A stretch of DNA of 64,000 nt from NCBI GenBank assembly GCA_947581855.1, contig CANPVZ010000004.1, forward strand, positions 1 through 64,000, in the 5' to 3' direction. Within the stretch, counting starts at the first letter, position 1; the number at the start of each line of letters is the position of its first letter. This DNA is from an uncultured Phocaeicola sp. GTDB taxonomy: Bacteria; Bacteroidota; Bacteroidia; Bacteroidales; Bacteroidaceae. Positions 55,264-64,000 of this stretch are shown piece by piece. Under the pieces are notes generated by a model, which worked only from the letters and a program-made list of their open reading frames with translations, was not told the DNA's origin and did no database searches. Made by a program: the position numbers and the translations under genes.

Positions 55264-56727
55264 ATGGCAAACTTAAAATCTTTAGCAAAAGAAACGGCAA
55301 TCTACGGATTCAGTAGCATTATAGGCCGATTCCTGAATTATTTGTTGGTACCGGTATATGCATCCGCCATGTCTGCCGCTTCGGGAGGATATGGGGTCAT
55401 TACCGAAGTGTATGCATGGACAGCTTTATTAATGGTGATACTGACCTATGGAATGGAGACCACTTTTTTCCGGTTCGTAAACAAAGAGAGTGAGAATCCG
55501 GCACGGGTATATTCCACCGTATTGAAAATGGTTGGCGGCAGCTCTCTGCTCTTTGCACTTCTATGCACTATATTTATTCAACCCATAGCGGAAGCAACCG
55601 GTTATGCCGATCACCCTTGGTACATCGGAATGATGGTTTGGGTAGTAGCTATGGATGCTTTCCAATGTATCCCATTCGCTTATCTACGCTACAAGAAACG
55701 TGCCTTGCACTTTGCCGGATTAAAAATGCTGTTCATCATACTGAATATCACGCTGAACGTTATCTATTACATAGGCATGGGAGGAAATGACGTATTCTAT
55801 GCGTTCCTATTCAACCTGATTTGCACCTCCGTCATCATGTTACTACTATTACCGCAACTACACTTTGCCGGCGGGTTCGACCCAGCTCTGGCTAAACGAA
55901 TGCTACACTATTCGTACCCGATTATGATATTAGGCATAGCGGGTATACTGAATCAGGTAGCCGATAAAATCATTTTCCCCCACATCTATCCCGATGCGAA
56001 AGAAGCCCGGACCCAATTAGGCATTTACGGAGCGTGCAGCAAAATTGCAATGATTATGGCCATGCTTACACAGGCATTCAGGTATGCTTACGAACCGTTT
56101 GTCTTCGGAAAAAGTAAGGATAAAGATAGTAAGACTGTTTATGCGCAAGCTATGAAGTATTTTGTTATCTTTACTTTACTTGCCTTTCTTGCCGTGATGT
56201 TCTATCTGGATATTCTGAAATATATTCTTGCACCCGATTACTGGCCCGGCTTGAAAGTAGTGCCCATCGTGATGGTTGCTGAAATCTTTATGGGTGTATA
56301 TTTTAATCTTTCTTTCTGGTACAAGCTGATTGACGAAACCAAATGGGGAGCTTACTTCTCCTTCGCCGGTTGTGCCGTACTCATAGCAATTAATGTAATT
56401 TTTGTACCGATATACAGCTATATGGCGTGTGCTTGGGCAGGATTTGCCGGCTATGGAGTGGCCATGCTGCTTTCTTACTTTGTCGGACAGAAGAAATATC
56501 CGATTAACTACGATTTATGGGGAATCGGGAAGTATATATTGCTAGCCGGAATATTATACATCATTGCAGAAGCATTGCCTTTCGACAGTTTATGGTTGTT
56601 ATTGCCCTTACGGACATTGCTGTTGATGCTTTTTATAGGATATATTATTAAAAAGGATCTTCCTTTAAACCAAATACCTGTCATCAATCGTTTCATCAAA
56701 AAGACAGGAAGACAAATAAGGAAGTAA
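55264..56727 (+). CDS. Polysaccharide flippase (MOP/Wzx-like)
   Basis: 487 residues, about 14 membrane helices (KETAIYGFSSIIGRFLNYLL at the start, typical of Wzx/MurJ-like flippases; YSYPIMILGIAGILNQVADK). Moves lipid-linked oligosaccharides across the inner membrane. Stand-alone, 377 bp from ruvB; substrate unknown. Confidence 0.88.
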   Translation: MANLKSLAKETAIYGFSSIIGRFLNYLLVPVYASAMSAASGGYGVITEVYAWTALLMVILTYGMETTFFRFVNKESENPARVYSTVLKMVGGSSLLFALLCTIFIQPIAEATGYADHPWYIGMMVWVVAMDAFQCIPFAYLRYKKRALHFAGLKMLFIILNITLNVIYYIGMGGNDVFYAFLFNLICTSVIMLLLLPQLHFAGGFDPALAKRMLHYSYPIMILGIAGILNQVADKIIFPHIYPDAKEARTQLGIYGACSKIAMIMAMLTQAFRYAYEPFVFGKSKDKDSKTVYAQAMKYFVIFTLLAFLAVMFYLDILKYILAPDYWPGLKVVPIVMVAEIFMGVYFNLSFWYKLIDETKWGAYFSFAGCAVLIAINVIFVPIYSYMACAWAGFAGYGVAMLLSYFVGQKKYPINYDLWGIGKYILLAGILYIIAEALPFDSLWLLLPLRTLLLMLFIGYIIKKDLPLNQIPVINRFIKKTGRQIRK

Positions 56728-56752
56728 GGAAATACGAGTAGGTAAAGAAAGA

Positions 56753-56895
56753 GAAAAGTTAAAGGAGGAAAAGAGTTATAAAGTAAGAGGACAGGAAAGT
56801 TAAAGGAAAAAAGTATTATAAAGTAAGAGAACAGGAAAGTTAAAGGAAGAAAGGAGTTATAAAAATAAGAGAACAGGAGAGTTAAAGGAGGAAAG
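56753..56895. repeat. 41-bp tandem repeats, about 3.5 copies
   Basis: AAAGTTAAAGGAn landmarks at 56755, 56796, 56836 and 56878 (periods 41, 40, 42). Units hold AGTTAAAGGAGGAAA, AGTTATAAAGTAAGAGAACAGG. Purine-rich. The rest of 56728-57286 is AT-rich without a gene. Confidence 0.8.
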
Positions 56896-57286
56896 AAGTC
56901 AAGAAATAGAGAAGATGGAGGAAAGTACAAACAAATGGATTTCTCTACATCCTCTCCACCTTTAAAATACGATTTAAGATACTTGAATAAGACATAACTT
57001 TCTGCTTAATAAGATAAAACTTCTGAAAGTAAAGAAGATTAATAATAGTCCGAGTTCATTCTTTAACTTTATTTGTCGATGACAAATTAGAGATAGGTTA
57101 TCTGTTATAAAGATGAAATAGCATATACATCTCAATTTATATACCGGTTGAATAAAGATACTTTTTTCTTTAAAGGAAAAGATACAGGAACTTTCCAATA
57201 TATAGGATGACTTTAGATTCTCAAGCTAGTTAATAGAACGTAGTAACAGAAAAACATTTATAGAAGAAACTTAAATATAAACTTAT

Positions 57287-58642
57287 ATGAACGAACAATC
57301 TAAATACCCTTCTTTCATCAAGGCTTTCTTCAATGAATACTTTGATATGCGTAAAGATAAAGATGACGAAAAAATAATCATGGAATCGATACGCTATGGG
57401 GTGGAATTTCGGGGAGCAAACCTTTGGATCCTGATTTTTGCCATCTTTGTGGCTTCACTCGGACTGAACGTTAATTCAACGGCGGTCATCATTGGCGCCA
57501 TGCTTATTTCACCGCTCATGGGACCTATTATCGGTATGGGACTCGCCGTGGGCATCAACGACTTTGAACTGCTGAAACGGTCCATAAAGAGTTTTGCCGT
57601 AGCAACAGTCATCAGTGTAGTAACAGCAACCATTTACTTCGCCCTTACCCCGCTCGATGAGGCACAGTCGGAGCTTCTGGCCCGCACCTCTCCTACCATC
57701 TATGATGTACTTATAGCGCTCTTCGGCGGTCTGGCAGGCATCGTGGCTCTTTCCACCAAAGACAAAGGGAACGTGTTGCCGGGCGTAGCCATTGCCACGG
57801 CCTTGATGCCGCCTCTATGTACGGCAGGATATGGTTTGGCCACGGGACAGTTAATCTACTTCCTGGGAGCTTTTTATCTGTATTTTATCAACAGTGTCTT
57901 CATCAGTCTTGCTACGTTCATAGGCACTCGTTTCCTGCATTTCAGCAAGAAGCAGTTCGTAGACAAAGCACGCGAAAAGAAAGTAAAGAATTCGATCATC
58001 GCTTTGGTAATCGTCACCATGTGTCCAGCCATTTATATGACGTATAATATTGTGCGGGCTACCATCTACACTAGCAGTGCCAACAGTTTCATCAATAATG
58101 TTCTCAACTTCCATAATACACAGGTTATTAGCAGAGAGATTGATTTCAAAGACAAAACCATACGCGTAGTGCTGGTGGGAAATGAAGTTCCGGAGAAACA
58201 AATAGCCCATGCCCGCGATTTACTGAAGAACTATAAATTGCAGAACTCACAATTGAGTGTGATACAGGGCGTAAACAGCGACAGTATTGATGTCACTACG
58301 CTACGTTCGCTCGTAATGGAGGACTTTTACAAAGATAATGTAGAACGCTCCGAACAACAGAAAGCAGAAATTGCACGGCTGAAAAACGAATTGCAACTGT
58401 ATACCCGCTATAACACGTTGGACGACAATATCATCCCTGAACTCAAGGTATTGTATCCGCACGCCGAATCCATCTCGTTATCGTATGCTGTAGAAACCGA
58501 AGTCGGCACTCAAAAGAGAGACACGCTCACGCTGGCTTTCATGCGTTTTTCACCGCAGCCCAGAGCTAACGAACGGACAAAAATAACAGAATGGCTGAAA
58601 GCTCGTACAGGAGCAAAGAAGCTGAAACTGATTATTGAATAA
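57287..58642 (+). CDS. DUF389 family membrane protein
   Basis: 451 residues. DUF389 core about 40-205: GLNVNSTAVIIGAMLISPLM, GPIIGMGLAVGIND, VLPGVAIATALMPPLCTAGY, with six helices. C-terminal cytosolic part about 240-451. Often called TIGR00341; a small-molecule transporter is suspected, but the function is not established. Followed after 20 bp by the S46 peptidase. Confidence 0.9.
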   Translation: MNEQSKYPSFIKAFFNEYFDMRKDKDDEKIIMESIRYGVEFRGANLWILIFAIFVASLGLNVNSTAVIIGAMLISPLMGPIIGMGLAVGINDFELLKRSIKSFAVATVISVVTATIYFALTPLDEAQSELLARTSPTIYDVLIALFGGLAGIVALSTKDKGNVLPGVAIATALMPPLCTAGYGLATGQLIYFLGAFYLYFINSVFISLATFIGTRFLHFSKKQFVDKAREKKVKNSIIALVIVTMCPAIYMTYNIVRATIYTSSANSFINNVLNFHNTQVISREIDFKDKTIRVVLVGNEVPEKQIAHARDLLKNYKLQNSQLSVIQGVNSDSIDVTTLRSLVMEDFYKDNVERSEQQKAEIARLKNELQLYTRYNTLDDNIIPELKVLYPHAESISLSYAVETEVGTQKRDTLTLAFMRFSPQPRANERTKITEWLKARTGAKKLKLIIE

Positions 58643-58662
58643 AATATTGACGACAGGAATCG

Positions 58663-60819
58663 ATGGAACAAACCTTTACTAAATTGCGTATTTTCTTCTT
58701 TGTAGCCATTCTGACGGGATTCTCCACTCTACAAGCGGACGAGGGAATGTGGATGCTCAACAACCTGAACAAACAGGCATATAAGCAAATGAAGAAGCTG
58801 GGATTGAAACTATCCCCGTCTGAACTTTACCATGACGGGAAACCCTCGCTGAAAGACGCTATCGTCAGTTTCGGAGGTTTCTGTTCCGGAGTAGTGGTGT
58901 CACCTAACGGTTTGATTTTCACCAACCACCACTGCGGGTTTGATGCCATCCAGCAACACAGCTCTACGAAACATAATTATCTGCACGATGGATTTGTATC
59001 GCAAACCTTAGAAGAAGAGCTTCCTAATCCCGACTTGTTTGTCAGTTTCCTAGTTCGCACGGAAGACGTTACCAAACAAGTGCACAGTGCCATCACCCCA
59101 CAGATGAACGAAACGGAACGTCAGAACGCCATCGATTCCATCTCGTATATCTTAACCGAAAAAGCCGTAAAAGGCGACACGCTGTTACGGGCAGAGGTTT
59201 CTCCGTATTTCGAAGGAAATGAATTTTATCTGTCCGTTTACAAAGATTATTACGATGTGCGCCTAGTGTATGCGCCTCCTTCTTCGATAGGCAAGTTCGG
59301 AGGCGATACGGACAACTGGGTATGGCCCCGCCATACAGGAGATTTCTCCGTATTCCGCATCTATGCCGATAAGAATAACCGCCCGGCATCCTACTCGCCG
59401 GAAAATGTGCCTTACCACCCCGACTATTATGCACCTGTTTCCCTAAACGGTTACAGGGAAGGAGATTTCTGCATGACATTCGGTTATCCCGGCGAAACGG
59501 AACGATATATGTCTTCGTACGGGGTGGAAGAACGGATGCTGACGGATAATGCCGCCATGATAAAAATACGCGGCATCAAGCAGAAGATATGGAAAGAGGC
59601 AATGGAAAAGAGCGACTCGATACGCATTATGTATGCTGCGAAATATGCGGTAAGTTCCAACTATTGGAAAAACAGTATAGGAATGAACCAAAGCATACGC
59701 AATTTGGGGGTAATTAAGAAGAAACGCGAATTGGAAAACCGGATACAACAATGGATTAAAGAGAAACCTGCCGAACGGGGGCAATATGCTCATATGCTTA
59801 CCGACTTGGAACTGGCCTACCGAAACCGCCGGAACATGCGCCATGCCGCAGCCTTTTTCAGCGAAAGCTTTGCCAACGCACCGGAACTGATTCTTCAGGC
59901 ACTAGCGATCCTCAACCTGGATGTTTCTAACGAAAACCCCAATCTCGAGAAGGACTTCCGCAACATATTGGAAACTTATAACAATCTCGACCTTTCTATC
60001 GATAAAAAGGTGTTTTCTACCATGCTAAAAGCCTATAAAGAGGAAGTGCAAGACACGCTTTATCTGCCGGCCGGCTATAGAGTATTGAACGAACGTTTCC
60101 ACAACGATTACGACGCTTATACCGAATATATCTACCATGAATCGAAACTAACCGGTCCGGAGGGACTGGCATTGGTACTGAAGCAGGACAGCACTTACAA
60201 TCTTTTCGAAGACCCTGCTGTTAGCTTCACTTTGGATATGATTGTAAAATTCTACGAATTCAACGCAGAAATGAGCACTTCCACCGAAACAATCGACCGC
60301 AACGAACGCCTCCTCAACACGGCGTTGCGCGAGATGCAAACGGAGCGGAATTTCTATCCTGACGCGAACTCTACCATGCGGTTGAGTTACGGAATTGTGG
60401 GCGGTTATTCACCTTCGGAGAATCTACGCTACGATTACTTTACCACTACACAGGGTATTTTCGATAAAGTGAAAAGATACAAAGGAGACAGTGACTTCGA
60501 TGTACAACCGGAGTTACTGGAAATGCTTTCCAGACGAGAATTCGGACGATATGCCGCACCGGACGGCGAGATGAATGTTTGCTTTATTTCAAACAACGAT
60601 ATCACCGGCGGGAACTCAGGTAGCGGCATGTTCAACGGGCGCGGCGAACTGATAGGGTTGGCGTTCGACGGCAATTGGGAAGCTATGAGCAGCGATTTGA
60701 TTTACGAACCTAACCTACAACGATGTATTGGCGTAGACATCCGCTATATGCTTTATATGATGGAAAACTACGGCAAAGCCGACAGGCTGATTAAAGAGCT
60801 TTCTTTAGTAAAAGAATAA
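58663..60819 (+). CDS. S46 family dipeptidyl-peptidase, DPP7-type
   Basis: 718 residues. Signal peptide 1-25 (LQA|DEGMW; the mature start is typical). Catalytic His about 90 in TNHHCGFDAIQ, Ser about 652 in GGNSGSGMF. The specificity position in LAFDGNWEA is Gly (about 670), which goes with DPP7-like preference for hydrophobic residues rather than Asp/Glu of DPP11 (Arg there). Periplasmic enzyme releasing dipeptides. Probably in an operon with the DUF389 gene. Confidence 0.9.
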   Translation: MEQTFTKLRIFFFVAILTGFSTLQADEGMWMLNNLNKQAYKQMKKLGLKLSPSELYHDGKPSLKDAIVSFGGFCSGVVVSPNGLIFTNHHCGFDAIQQHSSTKHNYLHDGFVSQTLEEELPNPDLFVSFLVRTEDVTKQVHSAITPQMNETERQNAIDSISYILTEKAVKGDTLLRAEVSPYFEGNEFYLSVYKDYYDVRLVYAPPSSIGKFGGDTDNWVWPRHTGDFSVFRIYADKNNRPASYSPENVPYHPDYYAPVSLNGYREGDFCMTFGYPGETERYMSSYGVEERMLTDNAAMIKIRGIKQKIWKEAMEKSDSIRIMYAAKYAVSSNYWKNSIGMNQSIRNLGVIKKKRELENRIQQWIKEKPAERGQYAHMLTDLELAYRNRRNMRHAAAFFSESFANAPELILQALAILNLDVSNENPNLEKDFRNILETYNNLDLSIDKKVFSTMLKAYKEEVQDTLYLPAGYRVLNERFHNDYDAYTEYIYHESKLTGPEGLALVLKQDSTYNLFEDPAVSFTLDMIVKFYEFNAEMSTSTETIDRNERLLNTALREMQTERNFYPDANSTMRLSYGIVGGYSPSENLRYDYFTTTQGIFDKVKRYKGDSDFDVQPELLEMLSRREFGRYAAPDGEMNVCFISNNDITGGNSGSGMFNGRGELIGLAFDGNWEAMSSDLIYEPNLQRCIGVDIRYMLYMMENYGKADRLIKELSLVKE

Positions 60820-61108
60820 GGTTCTTCTTCAAAGAAATCGAAAAACAACATTCTTCAGTATTTATAGCTTTACAATAACAAAGCGCTTTTAAGCGAAAAG
60901 GTAAATCCGGCACTCTTTTAAAGCACATGAAAGAGGAGCCATCTTGACAGGGTTTCCCAAAAACTATCATTTAAAAGATTTCTTTCTCCACTACATGGAA
61001 AAAGGATGTCGGCAGCTTTAGCGTATTCACGCTGTTCTTCCAGAAGACCTTCTTAACTACATGGAAGAAGAACTAAAAATAACATCCAAAAGGCTGTCGG
61101 AAGAATTT

Positions 61109-61270
61109 GAATAACGATGAAAATCTCTTAATCCAAATCTCATGGCAATCACATATCGAACATAGTACCATGATTGAATAACGATGAAAATCCCTTAACC
61201 CAAGCCCGATGCAACCACATACCGGACATATAGTACCATGATTGAATAATAATAAAAATCCCTTTATCCG
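61109..61270. repeat. 67-bp tandem repeats, about 2.4 copies
   Basis: GAATAACGATGAAAATCnCTT landmarks at 61109, 61176 and 61244 (periods 67, 68). Units also carry GCAACCACATAnCGnACATA and TAGTACCATGATT. Intergenic 60820-61108 has no gene. Confidence 0.75.
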
Positions 61271-61332
61271 AGTCTGCTTCCACTACAAACTTGAATAAAG
61301 GGATTATCCTTTATAAGATATTCCAAAGGGAA

Positions 61333-63318
61333 TTACTTCTTTCTCGGCTTACGCATTGCCCAACCTTCCTCACTGAAATCAGGCTCTTCATCACTGGAAC
61401 CGCCTTTATCACCTCCCTTGAAGAATTGTTTCCAATCGTCGGTTTTAGGGCCTCGCGCCGCATACCCACGCTCTTCACGGCTGGGTTTGCCCGATTTGCT
61501 ACCTTTATATGAATCTTTCGAACCACGGCTAGATGAATCTCTTCCGTTTTCTTTCGAAGAACTTCCTTTCCTACCGCCTCGGGAAGAGCCTGAGGTTTCG
61601 CTATAACCGCCTTTCGAACTTCCCCTACCGGACGAAGCCCCTCTGCTGCGCCTGCCGCTATCGTTCCCGCTTTCTTCGCCTGCTACTTCCACTACCACCT
61701 TCCGGTTGCCGACTTTGGAATTGTTCAAAGCCGAAACCACTTCGTGCGCCTGCTTTTCGGGCACTTCGAAGAAAGAATAGTTCTGCATCAGATCGATGCG
61801 GCCTATCTGCACTTTCTTGCCATGTATCTGACGGTTAATCAAATCAATCACCTGTGCCGCATAGAAGTTATCCGTCTTACCCATGTTGATGAACAGGCGG
61901 GTATAACCGGGCTCCGCCTTACGAGTGCGCTTTTCACGTTCGCCGCCACGTTCGCCGCGTTCTTTGCCCTTACGATCGCCACGCGCATCGGAAGGAACCT
62001 CTATCTCGGGAGCATTGCTGTAATATTCGAGAAAACGGTTGAACTCTCGGGATACCATTCGCTTGATGATGTCTTCCTTTTCGAGCCATTCGAGCTTACG
62101 GTACACATCGGGCAGGAAAGAAGCGATTTCTTCCTCGTTTACCTTTACCTTCTCTATCTCGTCTATCATTTTCAGCATCTGCTTTTCACAAATCTGCTTA
62201 CCGGTAGGCATCTCGCCCGCCACAAATTTCTTGCCGATAATCTTCTCTATCTCACGCAGTTTACCTTTCTCGCGCAAGTTGATGATTGCGATAGAAGTTC
62301 CTGTTTTCCCGGCACGTCCCGTACGTCCGCTCCGATGAGTATAACTCTCGGTATCGTCGGGCAAACCGTAGTTGATGACATGCGTCAGGTCATCCACATC
62401 CAATCCGCGGGCTGCCACATCGGTAGCTACCAGCAACTGAAGATGGCGTTGGCGGAATTTCTGCATCACGAGGTCGCGCTGCGCCTGAGAGAGTTCACCG
62501 TGAAGCGAATCGGCATTATAACCGTCCTGAATCAGCTTATCGGCAATTTCCTGCGTTTCCTTACGGGTACGGCAGAAAATGATTCCGTAAATCTGCGGAT
62601 AGTAATCGGCGATGCGTTTCAAAGCCAGATATTTATCTTTGGCGTGTACCATATAAAACACATGATTCACGTTCTTGCTTCCTTCGTTTTTAGTACCGAT
62701 AACAATCTCCTTGGCATCATGGAGATACTTTTTGGAGATGCGCGCAATCTCCGGACTCATGGTAGCGGAGAAAAGCAATGTGTTACGATCTTGCGGCACA
62801 TCGGCAAGGATGGCGTTGATGCTGTCGGTGAATCCCATATTCAGCATTTCGTCGGCTTCATCCATTACCACGTCTTTCACGGTGGCAAGACTTACGGTGC
62901 GCCGTTCCATCAAGTCGATGAGACGCCCCGGAGTAGCCACGATGATGTGCACCCCTTTCTTGAGGCTGCGTATCTGGCTTTCGATGGACGAACCGCCATA
63001 CACGGGCAGCACCTTCAGGTCTTCTATGTATTTGGAATAATCGGTTAAATCTCCTGCAATCTGCAAACACAATTCCCGGGTGGGACAAAGAATCAGTGCC
63101 TGTGGCACTCTGTTACGTACGTCAATTTTCTGGATGAGCGGCAAACCAAATGCGGCTGTTTTTCCAGTTCCTGTTTGAGCCAGCGCTACTACATCATTTC
63201 CGTTTCCCAATAAATACGGTATCACTTCTTCCTGTACCGGCATGGGATTCTCGTATCCCATTTCTTTAATCGCTTTAAGTATTTCCTCGGAAACGCCTAA
63301 CTCTTCAAATGTCTTCAT
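61333..63318 (-). CDS. DEAD-box RNA helicase (DeaD/CsdA-like)
   Basis: 661 residues. AQTGTGKTAAFGLP (motif I), VMDEADEMLNMGF (II), FSATMSPEI (III), HRSGRTGRAGKTG (VI). After the helicase core, a DbpA-like RNA-binding domain about 470-550 (YTRLFINMGKTDNFYAAQVI, KVQIGRIDLMQNYSFFEVPE), then an RGG/SRG-rich tail of about 100 residues. Ribosome assembly or cold-type helicase. Strong -7 box at 63348-63341. Confidence 0.93.
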   Translation of the reverse strand: MKTFEELGVSEEILKAIKEMGYENPMPVQEEVIPYLLGNGNDVVALAQTGTGKTAAFGLPLIQKIDVRNRVPQALILCPTRELCLQIAGDLTDYSKYIEDLKVLPVYGGSSIESQIRSLKKGVHIIVATPGRLIDLMERRTVSLATVKDVVMDEADEMLNMGFTDSINAILADVPQDRNTLLFSATMSPEIARISKKYLHDAKEIVIGTKNEGSKNVNHVFYMVHAKDKYLALKRIADYYPQIYGIIFCRTRKETQEIADKLIQDGYNADSLHGELSQAQRDLVMQKFRQRHLQLLVATDVAARGLDVDDLTHVINYGLPDDTESYTHRSGRTGRAGKTGTSIAIINLREKGKLREIEKIIGKKFVAGEMPTGKQICEKQMLKMIDEIEKVKVNEEEIASFLPDVYRKLEWLEKEDIIKRMVSREFNRFLEYYSNAPEIEVPSDARGDRKGKERGERGGEREKRTRKAEPGYTRLFINMGKTDNFYAAQVIDLINRQIHGKKVQIGRIDLMQNYSFFEVPEKQAHEVVSALNNSKVGNRKVVVEVAGEESGNDSGRRSRGASSGRGSSKGGYSETSGSSRGGRKGSSSKENGRDSSSRGSKDSYKGSKSGKPSREERGYAARGPKTDDWKQFFKGGDKGGSSDEEPDFSEEGWAMRKPRKK

Positions 63319-63340
63319 TCAATATAAATTAATTCGGGCG

Positions 63341-63348
63341 CAAAGATA
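63341..63348 (-). promoter_or_regulatory. -7 element of the helicase gene
   Basis: TATCTTTG on the minus strand, 23 bp before ATG 63318; -33 box not clear. Confidence 0.5.
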
Positions 63349-63582
63349 CATATAAATCTTTGATTACTATGCGAATTGTTTCAACGAAATCAGCTTCTTT
63401 TATGAAGAAAAGCGAAGACGGGAAAACGGTATCGCTCTAAACGAAGATTTTTATCTGTTTTTTCACTGATAGATGTTTTTCAGATAGATAATTGTTTTTT
63501 TCATATTTTATCGTTTTATTTGTAAACAGTTAAGAATATCGTCTTATTTGTATTAATATAACTTAATTAACAAAAAAGCCGT

Positions 63583-64000
63583 ATGAAACTCCTATCTTGC
63601 ATCATCGTCGTTTTAGCCCACATAGTATCCGCCCAAGCCCAAATGGCAAACACGTCGCCCGACTCCATCCGTTTCGGAACATTCGATTGGAACCTGACGG
63701 AACAATATCATTTCGGCACGGATACCTTGAAGGCTTTATACGCCAAACCTTTATGGGGAGTGAAGCGTCTCAAAGCAAGGTTGATCGACGCGCAGACCTC
63801 CAAGCCTATCACAAAAAACATCTCCATCTGCTGTGCCCCGTGTGACGAAAGGGAAGCTTTCATCGAATGGAAAACAAATGCTCCGAATGGAGTCATCGAC
63901 CAAGAAATCGCCTGTTTTGGAACGGACTCTTTCTATGTAAAAATCTTGTCAGATGGCTATTACGCCGTAGAGCTTGTAGTAAACGGCGCACATAGAAAAG
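63583..64000 (+). CDS. Exported protein, partial (runs off right edge)
   Basis: ATG 63583 opens a frame of at least 139 codons to the edge. Signal peptide about 1-20 (MKLLSCIIVVLAHIVSAQAQ). The mature part begins MANTSPDSIRFGTFDWN with aromatic and Gly residues; not recognised as a family. Context: divergent from the helicase gene. Confidence 0.7.
   Translation, partial: MKLLSCIIVVLAHIVSAQAQMANTSPDSIRFGTFDWNLTEQYHFGTDTLKALYAKPLWGVKRLKARLIDAQTSKPITKNISICCAPCDEREAFIEWKTNAPNGVIDQEIACFGTDSFYVKILSDGYYAVELVVNGAHRK

Noticed and set aside
61744..63048. 434-codon open frame on the plus strand
   Set aside because: Fully antisense to the DEAD-box helicase gene; no family sense in its translation.

Overview
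The window reads as chromosomal DNA of a Bacteroides species. Several upstream regions carry the Bacteroides-type promoter (TTG/TTTG, about 19-22 bp, TAnnTTTG). The gene content is typical of the genus: S46 dipeptidyl-peptidase, UPF0210/ACT pair, smalltalk protein, DUF4988-like surface lipoprotein, and ECF sigma factors with inner-membrane partners. Housekeeping genes (parE-coaD-S41 protease, ybeY, ruvB, DEAD-box helicase) alternate with three accessory regions.

Left part (1-6.4 kb): the first codons of a probable HsdR, an XRE regulator, a GH3-like protein that has lost its catalytic domain, an ACT/UPF0210 pair and a two-component system. From 6.5 to 21.3 kb lies a polymorphic-toxin locus read leftward. 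Two large exported YD/RHS genes (17478-21341 and 13597-17454) lie upstream; the second ends in an HNH-like WHH nuclease tip followed by its immunity gene. Downstream of them is an array of older tip cassettes. In every one the toxin or RHS part is truncated, frameshifted or stopped, while every immunity gene is open.

From 21.7 to 26.2 kb is a small prophage-like regulatory module: smalltalk, HU-like protein, DUF4373-like protein, a CxxC zinc-finger protein and a divergent S24-type repressor, with palindromic repeats in the long leader between them. A 97-bp-period tandem array separates it from a GT39/ArnT-like transferase. From 29 to 44 kb the genes are mostly metabolic and housekeeping, plus one ECF sigma operon.

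The most striking region is 46.2-53.7 kb. The N-terminal half of an AraC-type regulator (46284-46478, plus strand) and the C-terminal half of one (52197-52528, minus strand) meet at an identical 18-bp sequence present as an inverted repeat (46444-46461 and 52511-52528). A tyrosine recombinase gene begins 80 bp beyond the right repeat. Inverting the intervening 6.1 kb would make one in-frame AraC-type protein of about 163 residues. It would also place a promoterless 1005-residue surface lipoprotein gene directly behind it, downstream of the intact promoter at 46214-46245. The window appears to show the OFF orientation of an ORF-splitting phase switch.

The right end carries ruvB, a polysaccharide flippase, a DUF389 protein, a DPP7-type S46 peptidase, a DEAD-box RNA helicase, and the start of an unrecognised exported protein. 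At least six intergenic tandem arrays with different periods (about 22, 97, 63, 22, 41 and 67 bp) are scattered through the window. No rRNA, tRNA, CRISPR array or insertion sequence was recognised.
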